A stretch of 64,000 nt of DNA from Pseudoscleropodium purum (taxonomy: Eukaryota; Streptophyta; Bryopsida; Hypnales; Brachytheciaceae): positions 14,200,501 through 14,264,500 of the forward strand of contig OZ017799.1 of NCBI GenBank assembly GCA_963969395.1, in the 5' to 3' direction. A model generated the notes under the pieces. That model searched no databases and was not told the DNA's origin. It saw only the letters and a list, made by a program, of their open reading frames with translations. Positions 20,524 through 32,612 of the stretch are shown in pieces (within the stretch, counting starts at the first letter, position 1; the number at the start of each line of letters is the position of its first letter). Both the position numbers and the translations under genes were made by a program.

Positions 20524-23500
20524 CTACTGATCATCACCCAACCACTCGGAGAGAGCCTGCAACACAGCTTCACTTTGGCTGGGGCCGTTGCTGGACTCCT
20601 CGGGCAGGTGCGCATCCGTTTCGTTCGAGGATTTCACTGGGGGCAGGACTTCCACGGGCGTGGCTGGAATCATGGACCACCAGTCTGCGACACGGCCGAA
20701 AAACTCTGCCACGCTTTTCCTTCGAAATGGTAACTCGCTTGTGAGTTGATCCACCACCAGCGCTGCCAGCACGTACCGAAACGGCACGAACAATGTCACC
20801 GCCCCAGCAGCAAGCAGGGACCACAGCACCTCATTTGTTGACTGCACCAGGACGGATCTTAGCGGTTCAGCCCTCCTAAACTAGTAAAATGTTCAATCCT
20901 GAAGGACCCTGGATTTTGGATACTGTAATTTTTCAATTTATTCATTGTCTTTAAGCATCAAGCACTAGAAGTGATCACATTGGATCAGTCATCTACACTA
21001 GTCAAATATTGACCCTTGTAAATTTTGAATACGGTATTTTAAATTGTATATGAGTAACACGATGAAAACTAACACAGAAGAAACTTTTTAAGAATTTGAC
21101 TAAGCTACACCTTGTAGAATAATTTAGCACTGAACCCTTATAGATTTATTGAACTCAAAAGAAATGAGAATAAGTGCATAAAACTAAAAAGGACTCCTTC
21201 GTCGCCTATAAGTGCCTGAGTTCTAAATATAAATTCCACTCGGGAAGCTTATTGTCAATTACAGTAACTTTAAAAACATATATATTTAGCTTACGAAAAT
21301 ATGGGCCATGTTTTCTTCTTCAATATTTTGCTACCTTCCATTAGACTTTCTAAATGATTAATTTCAACTCCTACAAGTATGGAAGCAGCCACTTTTGGTC
21401 ATTGGTCATGTTGGGATTGAAGTCCAAATGCCTGAACTAAAAATAAAAATCTACTGTGGAAAATAATTCCAGTGTCTTCCTACAAATTTATCTAGCATTC
21501 AATAACTGAGGGCAATATTGAAAATTTCCATTCATATATTGAACTAATTTCCTAACGACTCATTTCATCTACGAAAGATATGGAAGTCTTTGCTTTTGAC
21601 CAAATAAGCACTTCGGGTTAACATAGCAAACCTCAATATTTGAGACAAATGACGAATTTTAGAGAAGAAAAACTTACACGCATGTGTCGTGACAGGGCAA
21701 CGGTCCTCAATTTCAGAAGAGCGATGTTGGTGTTTTGCAAAAATTCTTCAAGCGATGTCAAAGCATCCTTCAATGCCATAATTTTTTGTATTGTGTTTGT
21801 GGGCGGCTGATCTCGAATGACCAGTTTCCCGAAATCATCCCCAAGTCGCCCTTGAGCTTTGAGACCACGCAAAGAGAAAAGAATCCCAGCCATTGAAAGC
21901 AGGAAGATAGGAAACACGTAGCGGAGCCAGTTCCTGAACATCACCAGGCACAAAGTTTGCAGCCCATTTCAGAAACAGATAGCCCGACACTCTCCATACT
22001 GAAGGCATTTCCCTTAACTTCTAGATAAATATTTTTTCTGAAAAATTGTCACTTGTCGTTATCATATTGGTTGCAACCCTACGAAATCCCAAGTGGAAAT
22101 TACATTTGGGCACTCAAAATGAAGAATCGACAGGCACCTCTCGGCACTCTGTCAAGAAAGCTCTTTTTGAGGCGACTGCAGTATAAGCAACTTACAAGTA
22201 CACGATACCCAGAGTTGCAATCAAAAACCCAGCACTTGCTCCCGGTTCTTCCCATTTCTTGAGCTTCTGGAAGTTCACAGCAATTATTGAAAATGGTAAC
22301 AAAATCTCCTGCAAAATAGAAAGACACACGTTAGACCAGTAAGATCCACAGAATCTCATAAGACTTTAGTGACATGACAGGAGATTATTCCAAGTCCTAG
22401 TTTTGAGACTTTTGCGTCGCTGGCTGGTCAAAAGATGGTAATATTTCATAACCCTTCCGCTCAATGCGAGTCCTTTGATAACCAAAAAGTGCAAATCCAG
22501 AAGATCTACTAAAACGACTTTGCAGTAGCATTTTCATGGCTTCGAACTCCCAAAGCCTAAATAGTGCATGTGATTTAGACAGAGAACGGAGATGTACCTT
22601 GAGAAGATCCACATTATTCGGGATGCCTGTCAGTTTGTACTTATCGATGGTGGCCTTGGTTTTATCAATGACCCGAGTCTGTTCTCGCCATGACCGAACT
22701 GCTCGGTCAAGATTTGTCAGCCCCCCTACCACGTAGTTTTTGCCGAGCACCAGGCCTCGTGTTGTGCCCCCCTTGTAAGCTCTCCAGAAGTTCTGAGACT
22801 TGGTGGTATTCCAAGTCGGGGCTGTCATCCACTTTGACAGGTAGATGCTTCCATCCTCGCCCATGGCGTTCTGCCCGACCCCTTGGGGCTCTTCCTCTGC
22901 CCCATTAGATGCGTTCAGCTCCTTCGCCTTTGAGTCCATGCGGCCCGCCCAGCACATCACTGCCACGGACTCGAACACCAACTCCACGCTTGGAGCATCC
23001 CTGATAGAGTAGAACTGCAGTAGACCTCTGGGATCGCCTGGCGCATGGCCAAACATGTGTTGAACAGCCTGTTTCAATTTCACAGAACATCGTCATGTCA
23101 TAACCGCGCAAACTTGTGTTGGAAATTACTAAGGCAAATGAATTAATTTGAGAGCGTAACTTTCCACACCCAGCCATAAAAGAGAGATACTAATGTACTA
23201 CCTGTGTGCCTTTCTACATACAATAGAATATGTTAAGACTTGTCAGTCTTACTGTGCATCTACCAACGGCTTAGCCTTTCACGGTTTAGGGTTTAGACAT
23301 TTAGGGATTACAGTTACGTTTACATTTTAAAGTTAAAGGGTTTAGGGTTTAGACAATATTATGCATATTCTGCACCTTTGTCCTACGATGCTCTAGCTAC
23401 CTTAGAGTCCACACATAACATTCTGGAGCAGCTCCCTAAATACTTTTGGAACTGTTCGTGAAAACAAATCTAGATTCCTTTTGGACACTCATCTTGAGCT

Positions 23501-26500
23501 CACGGCAGACACTGTAATGCCAGATTATCTACTCGAAATTATCTTAGCTCTATGTTCCAAGTCCTTGTAGTTTAGGGGATGATCTTCAATTTGGTTCTAC
23601 AACGATCTGACAGTTCTCTACAGTGAAGGGTGCACATTGGCAACTACTCTAGGATATAATGTAAACTCTTGGAAGGTTAAATTACAGAAGAGTCGTGCAA
23701 TTTCAACAACTATGCGGTGAGTACGTTGATAGAAAGTGGGAAAGAAAGGTAAAAGAGCAGAAGACATACCTGCAGCCTAGCAATGCTGTTTGCAGCAAAT
23801 GTAATCGTTCGCTTGCGCCCCTGTTTTGACCCCTCAATGTAATTCAACGAAGGATCATTCTCTTTCGGCCCATACTCTCGGATAAACCAGTATGCTGTCT
23901 GTATCTCTTTGATGAATGCCAGCCAGGTGTCACGACGTTTCTCGTTTCCAAAATCCACAAATTCCAGTATCCACGGCTCTGAACTGATAGGAAGAGGGGG
24001 TGAAGGAGTCGTGTCAGGCAAGCAAAATGAATGATAATTGCAGAGTCTGCAAATTAACCTAACTGTGGAAAACAATCTTAAAGTATAACCAGGGATTGAA
24101 AGTTGGCATCGAAGTTGGCATTGATGAAATATGAGTAGCTTACTCTGGGCTAGAGGCTACGGAGATAGCAGAGTCAAACACTTCCGCACCAAATGGTCCA
24201 ACTTTCTTGGTATTTATAACAGAATCCCTGCTTGTCAGGTCCAATCTGACAGGAGCCTTGTGCGAAGTAAAGCTATTGGACTGCAAAATCATTACAAACT
24301 CACTTCAGAAACTAGAAAAAGCCTCATAACATTCTAGAGCAGTGTTGACCACCCACTCTTTTCACAGAAGCTGCACTTGGCTATAATAGTTGACTAAATA
24401 TCAACGCTTTCATTCTTGAACTCAGAATGTGAGAGAATTTGTGCAAAAGAAAAAAGATAGTCAGAAATCAGAGCATCTTGGATACCCTAATTCTTTCATA
24501 AATGAGCATTTGGGTCCAAGATGTTCGCCACTCCTCTCAACAAAGTGCAACTTCGTTGAGAACATAAGAAAGAAGATCGCAGAAAAATGAGGCCACAAGC
24601 ACACACAAAAATTGGCGATCAGAGTTTCCAACAGTTTTCAAGCTTACAATGAAGTTGCCATTTCAAGAAGTGATCTAATGCCTCAACCGTAGATAGAGAT
24701 TCCGGAGAAAGCATGCTTACCTCAAAATACAGTGCGCGATCGGTGAGTGTAAGTCGGCCAGGCCACACCAAAGTTCCAGACCACTTTTGCACTGGTTGAC
24801 GTTTATTATTGCCAACACTGAGTATAACCTCACCCGGTTGCAGGTCGAGGGTCGAAGCCTCCGTCTCCTGATAGTGCTTGCGTTCTTCCAACACTCTGTG
24901 TATACACTAAACATCAGTATGAAATTCCACAAGCAGGCACAGTATGAGAAAGGACCAGCAATCGAATCGAATCGACTATAGATAAAAACATGTATTTAAT
25001 CTACGAAAAGACCATCTTCAAGGCAACTAAGAGAGTCATGAGACCTCAGTGGCTGTGCTTTGACAATGTACTCACCCACATAACTCTTTAATATATGAGT
25101 CCCAGGTTTCAAATGATAGCCCATCCATTTCACCAGTAAGGACCCGATACAAATAGTGGGCTGTCACTCGATCCGCTGCCCCAGGAATTGAGGAGGCTAT
25201 TCTAACGAACGCTTCTTCTCCAACTAATCCTCTTCTCTGCGAAGCACTCCAAAGGCAAAACTTATTTAAGGTCATTTCCAAGCTCAACACAAAACCACGA
25301 ACACACTAGGACAGGACTAATAATACACACTAATGAAGCCAACATTCCTGATTGTTTTCAATGTCTCGAAGCATATCACGTAAGTGATAACGGTAGCTGC
25401 AACTATTCTTTGTGTCGGGCTTCGTTCAGAGCTGATAAGAGTTTGTAGAGTACTCACAGGCCTTGTATGCTTAGTCGCATCAATGGTCTTTAAATCACCT
25501 TGATATGGCCGCTGCCATGCTAACATCGCTGTGAAAGTCGACCGCCGGAACGCTGCATCCTGGTAAGGCATAGATATACTCAGTTAAGAGGTTGTACACA
25601 TGGTTGCCATCGCTCAACCTGTAATCAAACCAATCCCTTTAACAGAAATTGGGACATTAGATCCAGAACATATAAAGACTAGCGTCTTTCGTCATAATAA
25701 AGTGGGGCACGAAAGAAAGTTCACGGGTGGGGGCCTTTACCCAGAGTGCAGGATGAAAGTCAGCACCGGAGCGTGCCAAATACCGAAACACGCAGAACTC
25801 TATAAGATTTTGAGCCTCATTCTGAACAGATACAGATGCAGTTGCTTCAAAGTTTGCCCTCATTTTTTTTCCCGTCATTCCATTTAATCTGAACCAACGC
25901 AACAACAAAGTCTAAGTTATTAATAAGCTGCTGCACTCCCCCTACAACGGAAAAATGAGCCCTTCCAAAAAAAATTAAAAATTAAAAATTGAGGACTTCC
26001 TGGTTGTGTGAAGCTAATAAAATAAACCACCATCATGCTACTTCAGAAATTTCCTTCTCAAGTCAGGGAGCAAACTTGCGTCCAAAGAATTTTTGTACAG
26101 AGGGACATAAATAGATGACTCAGCAACAAACCTGCTAAATTGTTCGATAGTGTTTATGGCAGCTGGAGAGAGAACCCCTGTTGGCGTTTGAGCATCTACT
26201 GTGTGGTCTTTAAACAAAATCTCTCCTTCAAAATCCGAATATTCTCTCTCCCGTGCCACCTCTGGGTTTCCATTTGAGGCTGAATCCTCGTCTCTCTTCC
26301 GTTGTTCGTTTGCTTCCCAAAATCGCAGTTGTTTCGGAATTTCAATTTGAGCGGGGATCCATGGATTTGACTTAGCAGGCTTAGGTTCGGCAGATTTAGC
26401 TTCTGTAGAACATTCATCCGTTAGTTCCAACCCAAAATAGCGTTGCGGAACCTAATTGCAAAGAAAACTGCGTTACAAAAAGACCAAAAGGGTTTCATGA

Positions 26501-27172
26501 CCAACAAATGCAGTGTTCTTCGCTGATTCCGAGGGTAAAGAATTTGACTCCATCAAAGTCAACTTTCACAATACGATCAATCAATGGACACGAATCCATG
26601 GTTCTGTAGGGGTTTAAAATGATTAACATTGCGCTAAAATCCAACTAAAACCCCTCAGGTGAATCTATTTGAAACATCATATCACTGTACATTTTCAAGT
26701 CTCAATTGAATTGGTGGACTTTGATTATCTTTCTAGAAACAAGGATTGGAAGTCGTTTGCAATTTACTAAGGATGACCGTTTTAATGAGCCTATTTCAGC
26801 AAGAATATATATTCAGTGCAGTACTGATACAAAAATTTACGACGAAGCTAGGGTTATTAAGGGGATACCTGCTCGAATAGAGTATCCCGAATGCCCATTT
26901 GATTGCTCAGCAGCGTAGTCCCTATTGATGCTTGACCACAAACCGTTTCTAAATCCGATTGACTGACCGCGAAATCCAGAACTCTGTAGCTTAGAAAATT
27001 GCAACATTCTACCACCCGCTCTAGGAGATTCTGGCCAACAACCAACACGTTTACTTCCATGAAAATTCCCATTTCTAATTTGTAAGTGTATCCTAGAGTT
27101 TGTAACTAGTCCTCTACAAATTCTATCGCACATTGGTGCAGAAGAAACTGCTGAACATTTCGCCGTTGCCAT
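20524..27172 (-). CDS. DUF639 family membrane protein
   Basis: Minus-strand gene. Coding exons in order: 26042-26451, 25741-25888, 25458-25559, 25076-25236, 24721-24895, 24144-24280, 23770-23983, 22598-23068, 22196-22308, 21678-21933 and 20524-20841 (stop). All phases agree, giving 834 residues from the first of these. Recognisable DUF639 blocks include FRRSTFTAMLAWQRPYQ, the GRLTLTDRALYFE strand (a PH-like segment), SEPWILEFVDF, HMFGHAPGDPRGLLQFYSI and KKWEEPGASAGFL. Three hydrophobic stretches in the last three exons suggest C-terminal membrane anchoring. An upstream ATG at 27172 opens about 101 codons, Ser/Arg/Gly-rich and poor in acids, like an organelle transit peptide, ending at a GT at 26868. 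Its phase does not match exon 26042-26451, so an intermediate exon is missing from my model or the N-terminus is different. The molecular function of DUF639 is not established. Confidence 0.85.
23283..23355 (+). repeat. Telomere-like TTTAGGG motifs in a DUF639 intron
   Basis: Two short blocks, GGTTTAGGGTTTAGAC near 23284 and GGGTTTAGGGTTTAGAC near 23339, lie 55 bases apart with a further TTTAGGG between them. The unit equals the plant telomere repeat. This is only a handful of units, so a telo-box-like intronic element or chance is as likely as a true interstitial telomere. Confidence 0.5.
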
Positions 27173-27244
27173 GTTACCTTCAAGACCAACTATCTTCTTA
27201 TCTTTTTCTAACGAGAAGGCATCAACAACAGCACGGTCTGACAA

Positions 27245-28542
27245 AACTCAAAAAGCACTCTGCACTCTGCGGTCACTCTGATTCTCCAAGGACGCTAGGG
27301 TCCCTCAAATAGAGTATCCTAAATGTAATGCCTCCTCGAATTCATTAACTTTAGCATACACGAAATAAGCGAACCGTGTTCGCCCTGGCGAGCCCTGCTA
27401 CGGACTGCGCAATGGAGGTCAGGAGAGACGACACCTGGAGGAAAGGCGGAACTCCGTAGCAACCGACCAAGGACACTACGACACGTGTTGTCGCCGACGT
27501 TTAGAACTGCCAAGCTGGGAAAGGCTACCGACCATTGGATTGATTTGAATGTACGATTGGTTGTCCTGCTTCGCGTGTGGTCGTTCGATGGCTAGGATGC
27601 GCAGCTGAAATCTACGGTCAGTTTGAGATTTAGGGCACCGGTAGATTGAGGTCATCTGGATGGTCAAGATTCGTTTAATGTAATCATGGTTGCATTCATC
27701 ACATGTGGATGGTTAAGTAAGGTAATATGCTCATAAACTGTCACTTCAATGGCTGGTTGGGTTTGAAGATGGATTTTAGATGTAGCGATTTATTTTTCCT
27801 TGTTTTTCAAAAAGATTGATGTGGAATCTAACACAAGTGGTTTCATATTCTTCGGAGCATTTATGAATTATTTATGAATTTTCAAAGAATTTTACAATAA
27901 GCACCTATTTGTGATCCTAGACTTGGCAAATCCCATATGCGTGCAATTTGAAAAAAGATATGGCTAGGCTAAAAATAAGCAATGTGACATTCAAAAAGTA
28001 ATACACAAGGTTCCTAAATGTGACCCTTACTAAACTTAAATGAACCCTACATTCTTTTAACACATGTAAGAAGGCAATTGGGCAATCAATTCTCATTTGG
28101 ATAAATCAAGTGAATGCACCTTGACTTTGAAATGGACATTCCTCAATTCTTCTTCCATCTAATAAAGAAGTATGAATAAATCTCATTAATGCTCTGATAT
28201 TATGAACATTCTAACTCACATCCACTACCTATTGATTTTGAAGTCACCTATGGGACAGTTTGAAGAAGACGGTCTGAATTAAAGCCATTTACTCAATGGG
28301 GTTGAGTTTTGAGCCTAAGGGTAGTCCTTGAAACTACACCAAAGGATATGAAGGCGGGAACTCGATGCATGATGGTGTAATTTCAAGTGGTGCCCTAAAA
28401 TCTATGCCCACCCCACATGAATAATAAGGCATTTATAGCAAAATCACCTATAGTATACCACTTCAACGATTTTGTACATGTTTTAGAGGAATGTAAGTCA
28501 ATGTATATTTTCTACCATGTACAAAGATAGAAATTATGGAAA
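27245..28542. other. 5' flank of the DUF639 gene, then AT-rich DNA
   Basis: 27245-27700 is of balanced composition and is probably the promoter and upstream region of the DUF639 gene. From about 27.7 kb composition becomes AT-rich, and I see no gene. Confidence 0.5.
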
Positions 28543-30926
28543 TACTAGTAAAAAAATCATCATCCAAACTAATAAAAAAATGTTGATTTTTTTTGTTGAT
28601 TTTTTTGCTAATTAGGACATATTAATATGGACATTGTATAGCAAAAAAATGTTGATTTGGATGTTAAAATCAACACTTATGTGTGGTTCTTCAAAACAAA
28701 AGTGTTGATTTGGCAACAAAAAAGTGTTGATTTTCAACAAATTTCTTTTGTAATTTTCAACACATTTTGGGTAAAAAAAATAGAACTATCCAATGGCAAT
28801 GTACCACGTGGCACCCACCACGTAGGCAAGTACTACCAAAATTTGAACCCCAAACCTTGGAGGTAGAACTCCAAGATCATACACCAATAAACCACCAATA
28901 TGTTCACATGACTATCGAAATACATGTTTTGTACTTAACTAGTTTTTCGTTGTTTTTGCATTTGCCTTGTAAAGTTAGCAAACTTCAAGGGCCTTTTTCA
29001 CATAGTAAAATAACTTTTTTTCTTAAACTTTCCACTAAGAAAAGTTGTGAAATAAAGATACCTTTCATCTTCAAAAATCCGTTTACAATTTGGAGTTTAC
29101 AATCATAATTTATGAACACAATTCAAAGAGAATGTTTGAAAGTGTTAAAGAAAAATGGTCATTCCAACCCTTTTTTGAATTTTGTCCATAACTTTTAATT
29201 TAAGACTTTGAATCATAAACAAATTTTTGTGAATGAAATTTATCTTCATTTTCCAACTTTACTTATTTTAAAGTTTAAAAAAAATTTAGTTTACCATGTG
29301 CAAACGGCCACCAAAGTTTATTGAGTTTTGAAAACACCAATTTGTGAATGATAAGTTATTAAATTTTTTTTATGTATATACTATTTTCTTCAAGCATGAA
29401 TATGAAATATTTTTTTGAAGTTTTGGTATATATTACCAATATATTTCTTCAACATATAATGAACACTTGCAAAGTTCAAGGATTGACGTACATTTCTTTG
29501 GGTAAATTCTTTGAAAGATAAAACTTAACCACTTGGGAATTGAAAAATTAACCTCTAAATGATCAAATGAAATTTTTTGACAATATAGAGATCTTGAGTA
29601 GCTCATTTTGAACAAAATTTTAATTTTTTTGTTTTAAAATTTTCACAAGACATGTGCCAAAAGAGTAGCTTTAAGGCACAACAACTTTTATAACTTTTGA
29701 TCACGTGATTGAAAGTTAGTGCATCATATGTAACTTTCATTAATCTTTGGGGAATTTGGAAATTTCAAAAAAATTCTTAGAATACCAATATTTATAGAAA
29801 TAAATATTTCAATTTGATTTTTTAAATTTATTTTTACATAAAAAGCTTTGAAGTATTCTATTCTGATTAATGAGATGGAAATTATAAAGATTTTTAATTT
29901 ATCGATAGTTGTGAAATTTGTACTCTAAAATAAACTTTGATATTGTTTTTGTAACTCAATTTTAAATATTGATGAAAAATAATAATAACATTGAATCTAC
30001 ATTGTTTTTTACAATATTACAAATTAACCATGATTGGAATTGACATTTCTAAATTTTATAACTAAATTTTAAAGAACTATAAACTTTAAATTATAACAAT
30101 TTTTTGAAGATGTTAATTCTCCAATCAAAAGTTATGAACAAAATGGAAATAGGGTTTGGAAATTATTTTTTTGTAAATTCAACAAATTTTGGAGGTTGTT
30201 TTGGCATAGTAGAAGAACTTTTTTTAAAACATTTTGAACCAAAAAAAGTTGGTAATTCAAACTAGCTATCATCTCACAAATTTCATTTGAGGTTTAATTT
30301 GGAGTTTTTACTCAAAAATTTTGAACAAAGTTCAAAGAGGTTGGGAAATCATTACTTTTGACATTTTTTAACATCCTCTTTGAATTTTGTCCATAAATTT
30401 CGATTGGAGGATTAAACTTCAAAAAAATTATTGGAGATAAAAGCTTTTTTGAATTTACAACTTTTTTAAGTTCAAAGGTCTTTCCAAAAAATCTTTCTAT
30501 TATACCAAAACGACCTCTAAAGTCTTCTGAATTTACCAAAAAAACAATTTTCAATACTTCTTTGAATTTCTTCCATAATTTTTGTTCAAAAGTTGGTTCA
30601 ATTCCTCAATTTTTTTTAGTTGAAAGTTTTTGAAAAATTTTCATTTATTATGCGCAAATGACCTCCAAAGTCTACTAACTTTAATAGACACTGAATTGTG
30701 AATACTTAATTTAAAAGAAAACTAAATGTACAATGAAGATTTCAAGAGATTCTAAGAGATTTTAAAAGATTTCAACAAAAATCTATTGATTTCATCATTG
30801 ACTATCCAAATCAACAAAAAAAATGTCACCATTAACAAAAAAATATGTAAAAATGGTCATTGCAATACTCAAATCAACAAAAATATGTTGATTTTCTATT
30901 GATTTGAACGTCATTTTTTAGTAGTG
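28543..30926. mobile_element. Candidate non-autonomous CACTA-like element
   Basis: The right end, read inward on the minus strand, is CACTACTAAAAAATGACG. The left end is TACTAGTAAAAAAATCATC, similar after the first base. Flanks are AAA and AGA. Behind each end lies an array of short subterminal motifs, GTTGATTT or its complement AAATCAAC, with at least six copies in 28580-28740 and five in 30770-30910. Such motif clusters behind the ends are typical of CACTA elements. The interior is AT-rich and includes units of about 190 bases near 29158, 30365 and 30556, and one inverted at 30155-30345. No transposase is visible. Confidence 0.45.
30155..30555. repeat. Imperfect 400-base palindrome
   Basis: 30155-30345 and 30360-30555 are inverted copies at roughly 70 percent identity, centred near 30353. 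The shared core in both is GAGGTTGTTTTGG or GAGGTCGTTTTGG, AAAAAGTTG-AATTCAA and TTCAAAGAGG. The same unit occurs directly at about 29158-29350 and 30556-30710. Confidence 0.65.
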
Positions 30927-32612
30927 AGATTGCAAGTTTTTTGGTAATTCTATGCCTTGAATTGAAATTACTTTAAGTTTTGGAATACCAAAAGTTGGTT
31001 TAAAGCTATAACCAACGTATAGACTCTTCCAATTGTGATAACTCAAAAACTACTTTTCTATTCACTACTTTAGAACAACATGACATGCATCATTACAATA
31101 GTCCCAACTTTGAAAATGAGGGAAAAAAAAACATTTTAAACTTTGGTTAAAAATAAGTGCACCCTATTGACTGGGTATGACTCCGTACTTAAGAATGAAT
31201 AAATCTATAATACTATAATAGTACACAATTTTGTTACAATTGAGCCATTATGCAAGTTGATATGCCATTGTCAAAAAATACTACACATCACTACTGTCAA
31301 CTAATTATAATTCTAAGTCAACTCAACTTCAAGAAATACAACTAATATATTTTTAAATCCTTCAACTTACAATTAGGAATAGAAAAAATTCAAAAAATTA
31401 TTGTAATATGTGTCAAAATTATTGAAATAAAAATTAACCTTCTTCAAAAAATTAAAAAAAGTCTTTGCTTGCAACTTTAAGAGATGTTGAACATGAAAAT
31501 GAAATTTATCATTTTCAATACATCAAAGAAAATATATGTTTTAAACTTCAAAATCAAGATGATGAATGTAATTAGTAGAAGATAAGTTAAAAAATATAAG
31601 TGAATAATTCCAATTTTATAAAAATGATTCCAATTAGAAAAAATATAATGCATTAATTGTAGAGGAACTTAATGCAAAATTGAAAATTTAATTATGACAC
31701 AAAAACACTTGAAATTTCTCATAGACAAAACAAATCTCACTTTTACATGCAACAACCCCTAACACTTAATTAACAAAACCTTGATATATAAGGTAGTGAG
31801 TTTAGGCTTAATTTCAAGGCCAAGATAAAGGTTTAGGCAAATATAGTTGCCTTAAATGAAAGTAGTAGCAACCATTCAAATTTTTTAAGAACAACTTGAT
31901 GAATGCCTAACTTCTTTCAATTACCTTTTATAATTGCACTATTTTAATTTATTATTTTTTAAACTGACTAACTATATTTTTCATTTTAATTAATCATTAG
32001 GTAGAAATTTGTCTAAGTTCTAAGATATGGAAATTGACCTTTAAAGTTTCTTGACTATGTTTCTGCCAAAAACGCTCTAAAACTGTCATTTCTTGTACAA
32101 TTGTCATATTTTAGAAAGTAAGCATTTTTGAACACATATAACCAAGTGGCTACACATGCTTTTTTTTTAGGCATCCTATGGCAAAGGTGGAGGTTTAGGA
32201 TATAAAATGAAGTGGTGACAATCTCTTGCCTGCAATATCTATGTAGCTCTATATCCTACAAAATAATGGAAAATTTAGGCACTACAAGAAATTCAGAAAA
32301 GGCAAGAAAGGCAAATTTGCTAAGTCATATAAGTACTTTCTGGCACTTAGGAGGTTTTGTTAAAGATATATTAGGCTTCTTCATTGATTTGTACAAAAAA
32401 GTTTGGAAACCATAGTCAAAATAGAGCTTTCACAAGTTCAAGGGTACCCAAGTAAAGAGTCCACAAGTTCAATGGTATCAAAATAAATGTTCTAAAAGTT
32501 TAATGGTAGATCTAGTAATTGAGTAATAAACTAAAATGAAAATAAGACCTACAACAAGCAAGGCTATAAGTCTACAGTAATAGAAAATGGTGCAATAGCC
32601 TACACATCAATC
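30927..32612. other. AT-rich intergenic DNA with an isolated CACTA terminus
   Basis: There is no gene. At 32280-32291 the text CACTACAAGAAA equals the canonical end of plant CACTA transposons, but I could not find a matching opposite end. Near 32420-32510 three imperfect copies of a CAAGTTCAAGGGTA-like phrase follow each other. Confidence 0.4.

Noticed and set aside
22397..22597. Reading on past the DLLK codon as coding in the DUF639 gene
   Set aside because: The frame is open to a stop, but splicing at GTACAT after AAG to the exon at 22196-22308 restores the family's LLKE-LLPF order, so this stretch is intron.
23283..23355. Interstitial telomere from a chromosome fusion
   Set aside because: There are only a few TTTAGGG units, broken by other bases, inside an intron. 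Too short to support fusion.
28640..28870. tRNA-like text (TTTGAACCCC near 28840)
   Set aside because: No cloverleaf could be drawn around it.
32280..32291. Complete CACTA element starting at the canonical CACTACAAGAAA
   Set aside because: No opposite end with TTTCTTGTAGTG and no subterminal motif cluster was found nearby; it may be a solo end or chance.
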